Translations under genes and position numbers: made by a program | Shown: in pieces, positions 22,901 through 31,384 of the stretch | Position numbering within the stretch: position 1 is the first letter of the stretch | Layout of the letters: each line of letters starts with the position of its first letter | Origin: Phoronis australis | Lineage: Eukaryota; Phoronida; Phoronidae | Length of the DNA: 64,000 bases | Reading direction: 5' to 3' | Assembly: GCA_002633005.1 (NCBI GenBank) | Contig: NMRA01000029.1 | Span: 902,086-966,085, forward strand | Notes under the pieces: model-generated | The model's database searches: none | Told to the model about the DNA's origin: nothing | Seen by the model: only the letters and a program-made list of their open reading frames with translations

Positions 22901-23466
22901 ATAACTAAAACTGACCCCTTAAGTTAGGGGCGTTAATTTCGCTAATATTGAGAATTCAGCTTAGAGTTCACTCTCGATTTGTATCAAAGCTATAAGTATA
23001 GTAATAAAACTAAAACAGCATAAGGAAGGACAATCGGGATTTTCAAAAGTCCACAAATACGTAATAGATTTAAGAAACTTAGTCAAGCCCCTGTTTGGGA
23101 CTGTTTCCTGCAACCGGACACTGGAGTCCAATATGCCGTGAATATGGGTGCGCATTTTCTACAATTCATCGAGCAGACGGCTTCTCGCCCAATTCGTAGT
23201 TAGCAGTCCTGGAATACTGTCCCTTACTATTTACAAGCAGAACGTGTACTCAACAGTGTAGGCGGAGTGATCCAACTCGTTCACTGACTATACCTGAATC
23301 GAAGAAAGGGCCGGTTAGACTTGTCCACAAGAACCTGAAAAAAACGAAAATACGTAGTTATTTATTAAAGTAACATAGGGAAATTTTTACAAGCTGAATA
23401 CAGAATGTTCAATTTTGAAAGTTTAAGATTAAATTCGCAGTTGTTTTCGGTGCTTACTTTCGTCAT
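13688..23466 (-). CDS. Tandem-MSP-domain transmembrane protein, 12 coding exons
   Basis: Rebuilt from splice sites: 23458-23466, 23294-23334, 22464-22560, 20389-20491, 19341-19449 (or its duplicate 18720-18828), 17569-17934, 16816-16912, 16200-16302, 15727-15838, 14876-15151, 14437-14590, 13688-13978. All phases fit and give about 585 residues. MSP domain 1 (about residues 10-120) and MSP domain 2 (about 238-346) each use three exons with phases 2, 0, 1 and 2. Key blocks are LLTIENLHDKRVAFK and YRVAPSNGFIEPG, followed by LLLAAEVDS or LVVAAEIPD. Between them is a Ser/Glu-rich linker. A helical, basic region and one membrane segment (about residues 516-534) follow, then about 51 residues ending in Cys/Trp/Tyr-rich sequence. 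MSP domains of the VAP/MOSPD type sit on the cytosolic face of the ER and bind FFAT peptides, so an ER contact-site role is a guess. VAPA/B and MOSPD1-3 have one MSP domain, so this architecture does not match them. Confidence 0.7.
14437..14590 (-). CDS. MSP gene exon 11
   Basis: A strong pyrimidine-rich acceptor (CCTCCTTCTTCTGTAG) and the donor GTAGAT bound 154 nt. It encodes LKCVCNYVAKSAQPTTEMFG and ends QKVQDAIQLAQNQ, probably helical. Confidence 0.6.
14876..15151 (-). CDS. MSP gene exon 10, basic helical region
   Basis: Acceptor TTTGGGTAG, 276 nt. It encodes VSEWERLLKQCRELSRKCGG and later GFALKSSKHYNPFKAF, a basic region I do not recognise. The donor lies in CTTCGGTGGTGTTA, where two GT sites 3 nt apart (exon end at 14876 or 14873) both keep the frame. 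Confidence 0.55.
15246..15487 (+). mobile_element. tRNA-derived SINE-like element
   Basis: An RNA polymerase III A-box-like part (TGGCCTAATAAGATAAG) is followed by a B-box-like GTGGATTCGACTGCCAC, the layout of an Arg-type tRNA head. Unrelated sequence of about 170 bp follows. The anticodon arm is degenerate, so this is not a working tRNA. It lies in an intron of the MSP gene. Confidence 0.5.
15727..15838 (-). CDS. MSP gene exon 9, MSP domain 2 part c
   Basis: Acceptor GTTTCTAG, donor GTAATA, 112 nt, phases as in exon 5. It encodes YREISTETILLLAAEVDSVK then DPVDFSSLSPTAIYTL, the final MSP strands. Confidence 0.7.
16200..16302 (-). CDS. MSP gene exon 8, MSP domain 2 part b
   Basis: Acceptor TTGCCTGCAG, donor GTAAAT, 103 nt. 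It encodes SAVWYRVAPSNGFIEPGQCQ then HVDVFLLP. The Y-R-V-x-P-x-x-G-x-I-x-P-G pattern is the core signature of VAP/MSP domains. Confidence 0.8.
16816..16912 (-). CDS. MSP gene exon 7, MSP domain 2 part a
   Basis: Acceptor GGCTGCAG, donor GTGCGT, 97 nt. It encodes DDTLRFPEHSPDKEACRYVT then ENVGEKPMAFK, a clear MSP-domain N-terminal half. Confidence 0.75.
17569..17934 (-). CDS. MSP gene exon 6, linker between the MSP domains
   Basis: Acceptor TTTCTCGATATCGCAG, donor GTATCG, 366 nt, phase 2 in and out. It encodes a Ser/Thr/Glu/Asp-rich, probably disordered linker (for example MERISPCISESSISESNKSE) and ends VIPSYLVV, the first strand leading into MSP domain 2. Confidence 0.65.
18415..18612. repeat. 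22-bp minisatellite, nine units
   Basis: Unit TGATGTAATAGCGGTCACTA plus TG, repeated nine times with the last two units diverged. It is in an intron of the MSP gene. Confidence 0.9.
18720..18828 (-). CDS. Duplicate of MSP gene exon 5 (proximal copy, probably haplotype)
   Basis: Same 109-nt exon with the same acceptor and donor as 19341-19449, inside a repeated block of about 620 bp. If both copies were spliced in, the frame would break (109 nt is not a multiple of three). The two are therefore alternatives or an assembly artefact. Confidence 0.5.
19036..19234. repeat. 22-bp minisatellite, duplicate array
   Basis: Same 22-bp unit as 18415-18612, about nine units with different substitutions and one 2-bp insertion. 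This is expected if the two arrays are alleles. Confidence 0.9.
19341..19449 (-). CDS. MSP gene exon 5, MSP domain 1 part c (distal copy)
   Basis: Acceptor CTAACTTTTTAG, donor GTGAGT, 109 nt. It encodes RFQSQDEILVVAAEIPDGAE and ends KKLSDETILRM plus GT. It is homologous to 15727-15838 with the same phases. A near-identical copy lies at 18720-18828 across a single n, so the genome may have only one. Confidence 0.65.
19726..19941. mobile_element. Inverted-repeat element, about 216 bp
   Basis: The left end GGGGGGAGGGCTCGAAT and right end ATTCGAGCTGCCCCC are imperfect inverted repeats. The right end also contains a smaller palindrome around GAGCTC. It is non-coding, in an intron of the MSP gene. 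Confidence 0.45.
20389..20491 (-). CDS. MSP gene exon 4, MSP domain 1 part b
   Basis: Acceptor GATTACAG, 103 nt, phase 0 in and phase 1 out, identical in length and phase to 16200-16302. It encodes GYRCFPQKSVLGPEEKIDV and ends LAMLP. The donor GTTGTT is weak, but it falls exactly where the homologous exon ends. Confidence 0.6.
20998..21666. repeat. About 669-bp duplicated block, copy A
   Basis: Nearly identical to 21668-22336, separated by one n at 21667. No exon of the MSP gene lies inside. Open frames here are duplicated on both strands and show no family resemblance. Confidence 0.85.
21668..22336. repeat. About 669-bp duplicated block, copy B
   Basis: Second copy of 20998-21666 with a few substitutions and a one-base change in a T-run. 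Likely the other haplotype. Confidence 0.85.
22464..22560 (-). CDS. MSP gene exon 3, MSP domain 1 part a
   Basis: Acceptor AAATTAG, donor GTAGGT, 97 nt, starting with the third base of a split codon. It encodes VIVFPFVPFYEASSF then LLTIENLHDKRVAFK, the first MSP strands. It has exactly the length and phase of 16816-16912. Confidence 0.7.
23294..23334 (-). CDS. MSP gene exon 2, start of MSP domain 1
   Basis: This 41-nt exon lies between a TTTTTTTCAG acceptor and a GTATAG donor. It encodes VLVDKSNRPFLRF plus two bases (AG) of a Ser codon. The linker exon 17569-17934 also ends in AG at the matching point before MSP domain 2, which supports it. Confidence 0.5.
23458..23466 (-). CDS. MSP gene coding exon 1 (ATG ACG AAA)
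   Basis: A tiny coding part of the first exon: ATG ACG AAA followed by the donor GTAAGC, ending in phase 0 as the next exon requires. A TGACGTCA palindrome lies about 75 bp upstream. Confidence 0.45.
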
Positions 23467-23535
23467 AATGAGCGTTATTCTTGCATTACTCTCCCAACTA
23501 CCAAACCCACTTCGTCCGAACTGTTTTGACGTTTC

Positions 23536-23580
23536 ACTGACGTCACTCTCTGTTCGCGGCGCTGTTCGCTTATATTTGCG
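23536..23580 (-). promoter_or_regulatory. Probable promoter region of the MSP gene
   Basis: A full TGACGTCA palindrome at 23538-23545 and a short GC-rich patch (GCGGCGC) lie 70-115 bp upstream of the proposed ATG. No TATA box is seen. The role is inferred from position. Confidence 0.35.
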
Positions 23581-25738
23581 TGAAATTTGTATGTACCATT
23601 GTATCGATTTCAGAACTACACTCTAGTGGGGAAAACGAGTCATTGATGCAAACTCGGCACCGTTTAACACAGTCAAATATTTTCGACGAGGCATCAGATG
23701 ACTTTTCTGTAAAGGAAGATATTTTGTTAACCTTTTCCGCTTTGAAATCACTTCCTCATATTCTAAGTTATAATCTAAATTGGGTCCATTTAACTTAGGA
23801 ATAGCCAATACCCGATCAGCCTTAATTTATAACCCGAATGCAAGTTATTAACCAGACAAACACAAAATATGCGCAAAAATTCTTCAGTTTGGAACGCAAT
23901 ATGACACAAGCAGGTAAAATTTTTGCTGTCAAATTTTTCAATAAAAAGAACTTTTCTGGAAACTTCTTTTGATTTTGCATGGCTTGTAGGTCGATGCAAT
24001 TGTAAGGCTGTTAACAAATTGTAGGAAATTGTTTGAGAATTTGTAGCGATGTGATAAGCATCTAAATAACTGCTGTTCTAGTACAAGTTTAAGTCTCCAA
24101 AAACCGAAGATTTTTTACCCTAAGTCTCCAATCTTTTCATACCACGATGGAAACGTTTTTATCCCCCAATAGATCATTCGGGACAATGGCAAGTAAAATT
24201 GAATCTCGAAATACCATCAACATCAACAATATCACAGGGTAGGTCAAAACAACAAAAATATGCCGCTTTAAAAAGCAGATAATCACTATCATAATGTCTA
24301 TTGCGACGGTAAAAACCTGTTATCATGGCATAAGTTTTTGAAACCAGTTTTCAGAGATCATTTACACATTTCCACACTTGGGCTGAACGTAGACTGGAAA
24401 TATGTTCATGAAACCACTGGCTGGTTGAAAAGTTTGTCACCATCACAAGAATTCCAGAAAAATGGCGGGTGCCGAGAATAAAGTAAGACCACAAAATTAT
24501 GCTAACGTAAATAAAAGGAACATAAGAGAATTTTAGAAGTTAAAAAGAAAGTATTCATATATGTTTTAAACTCTTGACGTAGGGAACGTCCTTTCAATTG
24601 CGGTAACTGGAAAATTCGTTTTTGTTAACGTACATTATGTGTACATTTAGGCCCCTGTCTCTGAATAAGTGACACTGCGGCAACATCTGATCATTTTAGG
24701 GAGTCGCGCCAATAAGTAAAAAACCAGAGGTCAGAGTGTGAAGCAGTTTTTCACCGAGGGTAGTTTCACCAGCATTACCAGTGCTTTGCAAAAGGACACA
24801 TTCACACACTTTGGCGTTTTTAAGTTATGAGCAACGCAAGCACTAGGACGCAGAAGCCAATATTTGTGCAATGTTTGTTCGCCTACACACGATTCGAATC
24901 CTGGCCTCATATGCGAGAGCACACGGGCAAACCGATTGCGGGCAATGTTCTCAAAATAAGTGGTCATTAAACATGTGTTCAACTTCTCAGTTTTTCACAT
25001 AGTCTCATCCTGTCTGTAAAACGCTCGTACTTACAGACCATCGTATACAAACCAAAGACCTATAATTTCATTGCACGCCTCAGATGGTGTACACACGATG
25101 GTCGAAGAGCTACGTAAACATGCTCCAATAAAATGTTCCTTTTATCTTGTGGAATGATATTTCGCGGTCATATTTTTGGACAACCTTACGACATCGGACT
25201 CCAAATGATAGACAATATGAAAAAGTGGCGAATGAACTGGAAAATCGAAGTCAAATCGTGTGCATAAGTATTAACGCGTCCCATTTATGTGAATGAACGT
25301 TCACATGCACGTTAAAAACGGCAAAGAAATCAGCCAGCTGCTGTTCAAGGAACATACACCTGTCCCGGAAAGTTACTCAATTTTTTGAGAAAAACATTGT
25401 TTCGAACATTCGGCGTGTGCACAAAAATACGGACACATACCGCCAATATTCGAGGTCTGTTTCTAGGACAACAGTGTATGGCGATTACGTAAGATGAATG
25501 GGAGAACAAACCATCTCAAAACATTGCACATTTATTCATAAACCTGTATAATAAATAACTCGTAGCGGACAACCACGCAAAAATGATAACGAAAATGCAA
25601 CATTCGATTACATTTTCATGGTAAAACTAATTTCCTATCACGTAATTACATAACATTCTTTCTCGATAAAATGACTAAGAAACTTCCATTTCAGTTGCTA
25701 CGGTAATTCTTCATTTATTTCGCACACAAATGGGTAAT

Positions 25739-25837
25739 GTTCGGATATAACGTGCCCAAATTTTGAGAACAAGTTTTCTCCACTGAATAACGGACACCAA
25801 ACTGGTTCTCAAAATACGGGCACGTTATATATCGAAC
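25739..25837. repeat. Imperfect hairpin with 36-38-bp arms
   Basis: The left arm starts GTTCGGATATAACGTGCCCA and the right arm ends GGGCACGTTATATATCGAAC. The loop is about 22 bp. It could be a small foldback element or a transcribed hairpin. Confidence 0.6.
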
Positions 25838-27038
25838 TACAGCCTAAAATGAATGTCAAAACGCTAATTTCTCGAATTTTCAAAGGGTGACTTAGTTATA
25901 GATGATGAAAATTTTGCCAAGTGCTGTTTCATACAGTACAACAGAACGGACTACGTAGCTTATTAAATACAATGTTCTTGGAGCTCATTTTTCTTAAGAA
26001 ACGTGAAAACATTAATTTCCATATGTGAGCAATAGTGGTGTGCTAAATGGATGAGGAATTACCGTACATACACCGAGGACTCCTCCGTCATACGGATATA
26101 AATGTTTTCATAAAATCGAACAGTTTATCAATATTGCACAACTAAAATACACCCTGCAGATACGTGCTCAGTTATCAAAACATTTCAAAGTAAATCAAAA
26201 GTCTTACAACACAAACAGCTACATACCATTCCGTGTAAAAACTATTGTCTCTCAATTAGAAATCGGAATCTCCTAACAACTATTATGCATTTTTGAATGG
26301 TATGTCAAATACACACCCCTACGAATCAGCGCTGGCAGATTGTCAAATCAAAAACACAAAATTGCACAGAAACCCAAATACACAAACAAAGCCAAAGCCG
26401 TACCAAGGGATGTTCACAAAGTGGAGTTAATGTCGAACATTTATTTAAAAAACTACTTATCAACGTAGTGGCTATCACAACTGCCAACGAATTTTCAGAG
26501 GGCACTTGATTTACTAGCACCGAATTATCAATTTTCCTCATATCCTATGCAATTTCCTTGAAAGAACTCAAAATAATGACTCCGAGGATCCAAAATATTG
26601 CCCTTAAATATATTCTGCCTAAAGACGCCATCATCCTTGGGTACAGACAAGAGTTTTTAGATACTCTCAAAGATAAGCAAACAGCTGGGATACATTCTTG
26701 TTCCTGCACGCAATCACACAATCCAACAATACCAATGGCTTCAGTGTTAAGAAAAGCACCAAAAACAACAACAAAAAAAACAATAAGCAAATCCTACGGA
26801 GATAAAAACATGAGAATGATATTTTTGGTCACAAATATTACACATGTTCAGAAAGGTGTCAGCAGCGTTAAGACACTGGCATCCAGTTTTCACCAAGTTT
26901 CGTGGATTTGGTGCATCACATCTAATATCCCATTTGCAATACACTAATACTGAGAACAGGTTGTTCATAGTACAACTTGCTCCAATTTTGCGCCCACTTG
27001 TCTTCCCATTTACACTGCACAGTCGAAACTTAAGTGCC

Positions 27039-27360
27039 GTCCACACACAAACTTAACCTAGAACAAGTTACTCCTGGAACGAGTTGTGGACAAGTCAGTT
27101 TGGAGGCCGTGTGGAGGCTATGTTAAATAGCTTCCTGTGTGGCTACAAACCTGGGTCAAGGCAGAAGTAATCAGCTGGGGGTAGATAAACACAGACGGAC
27201 CTTCTTTTGCGCCGCATATTCGCATTAGCTGTTCACGCAGAGAGTGACAACTTCCGCCCTACCCTAGTTATCGGATATGTGTGTGAGGACGCTTCACTTA
27301 AAAGTGGGGTAAGTTGCGCTAGTGCAAGTTGTTCTAGGGTAAGCTGTGTGTAGACTGGAC
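27039..27360. mobile_element. MITE with terminal inverted repeats, 322 bp
   Basis: The left end GTCCACACACAAACTTAACC pairs with the right-end complement GTCCAGTCTACACACAGCTT, and both continue into CTAGAACAA. It is non-coding. A related end sequence occurs alone at about 60999. Confidence 0.6.
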
Positions 27361-28132
27361 TTTTGAGTACGGCCGAATCGTATCAGTGTGTGACAAGCAT
27401 AAAACTATTTTTAGTGCTTCAGTGAAGGCTGAAACATGTACACGCGCTTCCAACTCTCTGTTTTGGTCCTGTTGCGTTTACAAACTAAATCACTTTTGAC
27501 ATGAAGGAAACAGGTGTCAAATTCCGCCAGGAGCGTTTGTTTCAGAAAAACGTGCATTCACATGAACACGATTAGAGGAACAATTTGCATCTGGAGCAAC
27601 CGGCACCTGATTCTAGTGCAGTGTGAACGCAGTATAAATTTACTTTACAAAACTAATGTAAGACCATTTTGAAATCTACAATATACAAGCTCCAGCATAA
27701 TCTGAATAAATAAACTTCTTGGACCATCTCTCATAACTTAAGTAATGAGCAGCTTCACATTATTGCAATAGTTGAAGTTGCGATGGCAACGCCTACATCC
27801 AATACATATGACACATCTGTGTCATACTGTACTTCCTATTTCTCAGTAATTTAACATACCAAAGGTACCCAGCAGGGCAAACATGACACAATATTGGCTG
27901 GATTCAATGGCTGCAAAAAACCTGAAATGGGACCTACACATGTCGCATCAAATCTCAATGGAATTGAGATGCTGAATACGATTACCATAGCCCAGAGTCT
28001 TATCTCCGAACTCAGACTTCAGTACAAACTTTAACGAATCACACAGCAAGATCCGAGAACAAGTTTGTAAGTCTACTCAAAGCATGCAACTGGTGAATTT
28101 TGAGTTGAGTTTATAGTACAGAGAAAAGACCC

Positions 28133-28274
28133 CAGGCCCAGGCTGTACTTAAGTGTTAAAGATACTTTCGGAGAGACCAGTAATTCACCTAGAGAAGATA
28201 GCACAGGCCCAGGCTGTACTTAAGTGTTAAAGATACTTTCGGAGAGACCAGTAATTCACCTAGAGAAGATAGCA
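28133..28274. repeat. Tandem duplication of a 71-bp unit
   Basis: Two identical adjacent copies beginning CAGGCCCAGGCTGTACTTAA. Their identity suggests a recent event. Confidence 0.9.
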
Positions 28275-29961
28275 CCAGGTCTGAATATGCCAGATGATCA
28301 CTTCAACTACAATCGTTAGCAGGACCTGAGTCAATAGCTGACTTATGACAAAGAACGGCAAGAAAACTTCATATAAGACATGGCCAAGTCTTACCACTCA
28401 TTTACACAAAATTTACACTCCCAAGGATCGCCTTTGAAATCTCATAACAAAGATGAAAAACTATATACAGCTTCTCTTCCACACTTCAAACAAATACATT
28501 AAACAGATATGTCATTTGAGTACAGCATGTTTCTTGGAAAATCAGAGGTTGTCTGAAATCCCACATACAAAAAAATCCAACTAGGTAAGCTTGGAATTCA
28601 ACAAGTTTTTTGGAAGTAACAAATGCTGGATGCACAAAAGATGAAACTGAATTTGCTATACAGTACACACTCAAAATAATCCAACGAATACAACAAATAC
28701 AGTTTCCCAAAAGTGACCCTGAATTTCGCTTGCAATCAACTACCATGACGAAATCTGTTGGTACTATTACATCATGATGTGATATTCTGTGGAATTTTAT
28801 TAGATTATTTCTGCCTGTGTACTGTATATCTAAATCTGGCTCCCATTTCAGGACACGCGACTAACCATACTCCTCTGTGATAATGCCTGTTTGACTTGAT
28901 GTCCACCCAAAAAATTTCTGAATTTTCACTTATAAATACCCATGCTGGGATTACTACTGGCCCCAATTTCAGTTCATTGAGACTTCCTTGGCAGCACCCA
29001 TGTTTTGTAAACACGTCTCATGCAAATTTTAGCTTCTGCAATGCACGAAACTGGCTTACCTTTAAGAAACTGAGTTTTNGGGGGGGGGGAGGGGGGCAAA
29101 ATACTTGAACTTTTGAATTTGAACTGCTGTATTTGATTCCAGTCAGACCAGTTAGCACGAATAGACCATTCAGGAAAATGCTCATACCACGATTTGTTGG
29201 CTTAACGTCCAACCTTCAATTCAAGTGCCCTGGGTAGTAACCCCCAGCAAATATGCTGAATTTTAAAGTTTGATTATTGCCAGACGTCAACAGCACGAAT
29301 CAACAATTATAACATAAGCAAAAGTACTGCCAATGTTGCAATCAAGCATATTAGCATAAATCTTTCACAAAACAAAGCCTTGGTTCATCTTTTACAAACA
29401 CCCAGCAGTATTGCAGCAGACTACAGGACAACTTATTTACGACTCATAAACAGACAAAAATTCTCCAACAGTACTGTAATACAAACTGATTTAAGAATAA
29501 GTATCACATCGGCTTAGACTATAACATGTTACGGAAGACTGCAGCATCTCATAAGGCCCATTCAAGCGAGTCCTTTTTGTGGAATTTCTTCAAGATATTT
29601 TTCGCAAAAATTTTTATTGAGTGAACAAAGCTAACTTAAGATAACGAGAAAAAATGGAAAAAATTCCACCAGACTTGCACGAATGGACCTATAAATTTCA
29701 TGCCATGCAACAGTCAGTATTGGCCCAAACTAAACACAGAGATCGTTTGGCAGAAATCAGATGACGGTACTGACCATATGATCAGTGGGCATATCTTTAG
29801 TAAGTAGTGTCCACTATGGAATTTATCATTGCTATAGCAGACTTAAAAAAAAACAAATGGTACAGTTCACAAAAACAGCTACTCCTGTGTTGAACTGCTT
29901 TGATGGAAGCTTCGCCCTCGTAACAATTTTGTGGAAAATCATCTACAATATTCATGCACTA

Positions 29962-29967
29962 TTTATT
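29962..29967 (-). terminator. Candidate polyadenylation signal of ERC
   Basis: The nearest AATAAA that I found on the - strand beyond the ERC stop codon. It would give a 3' UTR of about 1.27 kb. Support is positional only. Confidence 0.2.
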
Positions 29968-30524
29968 AAGAATTGTTTCCACCAATAGACATCTGTGTTT
30001 AGACTGAGTTCTGGCTCACAAGACTACCTTGAATGGTAAAGCAAACAAGGATTGTCTGTACAGTATGAGGTAAGACCACTGTCAGTTACACATCTTGTAG
30101 ATGAACAGTAGTCATTCAGCAGAGACAACTTTAGTCAGAGTGAATGATGAATCAAATCAGTACAGCGCAAATGCAAGAGGTGATCTTCAGAACAAAAACG
30201 ATTATTTAACATTTGAAACCACTCAGAAATATTTTTTCCTGCCACTGACGACAAAACTGGACCATCTTAAATTAAGACAGACTCCATTCAAGGTAGACAT
30301 GCAAGTCAGTATTGACTTCAGGATGGCAATGACCTTTAAGAGTGTCCTAAGTGAAGCAGACCTTCAGTCTAGAGCACCAAACGACGACTTGAGTACACAC
30401 TTAGCTGTCTATGTTGGACTTTGCCTTTAGCTAAGCATGTACATAAATGTAAGGCTTGCACATTATGTCACCTTCTACAAATCAAAACGTTAGACAGGCC
30501 ATGACCTGAAAATGCTGTTGGTTG

Positions 30525-31262
30525 AACCCAGGGAAGAAATATCCATCACCATCTAAGTATCACACAGAAGGAGGTGTGACTTGAATCAACCAATGGGCTT
30601 AGTCTGACTCCTCCACTGAATACACCAGGGGGAAGAAGTCACCATTCCTTTCCCAGTGTCACACAGTTTAGCTTGTGGCCAAATTCAACCACTGACCATG
30701 CTTAGAGCAAGAATTCTGAGGACGTGGCCGGAGTCCACCCTTAGTAGCACCCACACAAAAAATCTCCGTCTCTCTCCAAGGATCACGCAACTATCGGATA
30801 TGGTTTTAATTCACAATTGGTTACACTCAGTGAAAGATCTGTCACACAGCCAAGTGACACTATTTAATACACCCAGAAGGAGAAGTCTCTATTATGCTCC
30901 AAGTGTCAAAAAGTTTGGGGGTGTGGCTTCAATCATCCAGCAGCTTCACCTAGAGGAAGAAATCTCCGCTGCCTTTAGAGTTTCAGACATATTGGCTGAG
31001 TGGCCTTAATCATCCAAGAGTTGCTCCCAGAAGAAAACTCTGTAGCCCTTCAAGTGCAAACATTTTGAGGGCAAGGGCATGGGGTTAATCATCCAAAAAC
31101 TACCCTACAGAAGTTGCTCTTCACCTGTCAGGCATGTTGGGGGCGTGGCCTCAATCATCCAACAGTTACTTCCAGAGAAGTTGCTCTTCAAGTTTCAGGC
31201 ACTTTAGGGGCCCTCAATCATCAAACGCCTACATCCACAGGAAGAAGTCTCCGTTACCATCT
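30525..31262. repeat. Decaying tandem repeat running into the ERC terminal exon
   Basis: Units of about 65-80 bp near the gene, spaced more widely further out, share the core GGAAGAAGTCTCC, then AAGTGTCA, then GGGGCGTGG, then CAATCATCCAA. Core positions are about 30530, 30628, 30750, 30873, 30953, 31029, 31106, 31171 and 31241. The last core lies inside the final ERC codons. Confidence 0.65.
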
Positions 31263-31384
31263 AACACCTTGAGGAACCTCTGCAACATGGACGGCTGGTA
31301 GTAACACACTTTCTGAACGAGAATATTGACATAATCCTGCAACTGAGTGGACTCCATACGACGCCGTTCTAACTCTTCCACCAA
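31229..31384 (-). CDS. erc: ERC terminal exon with FIP-RBD-like end
   Basis: Acceptor ATCTCTTTTTAG, 156 nt to a TAG stop. It encodes ELERRRMESTQLQDYVNILV and YYQPSMLQRFLKVLDG, the FIP-RBD-like helix of the ERC long C-terminus, then ends NGDFFLWM. The last codons coincide with a unit of the adjacent tandem repeat. Confidence 0.85.
   Translation of the reverse strand: MVEELERRRMESTQLQDYVNILVQKVCYYQPSMLQRFLKVLDGNGDFFLWM

Larger units (their letters stand above)
23600..30520. other. Intergenic region; no gene recognised
   Basis: Short frames on both strands (for example near 26.3-27.0 kb) overlap each other and lack family resemblance. The stretch contains hairpins, one 322-bp MITE, a 71-bp tandem duplication and a single-n join at 29079 in a G-run. 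The ERC 3' UTR may extend into its right end. Confidence 0.5.

Noticed and set aside
26545-27046. Overlapping frames of 80-130 codons on both strands
   Set aside because: Mutually overlapping, no family resemblance, and the right end overlaps the MITE at 27039.
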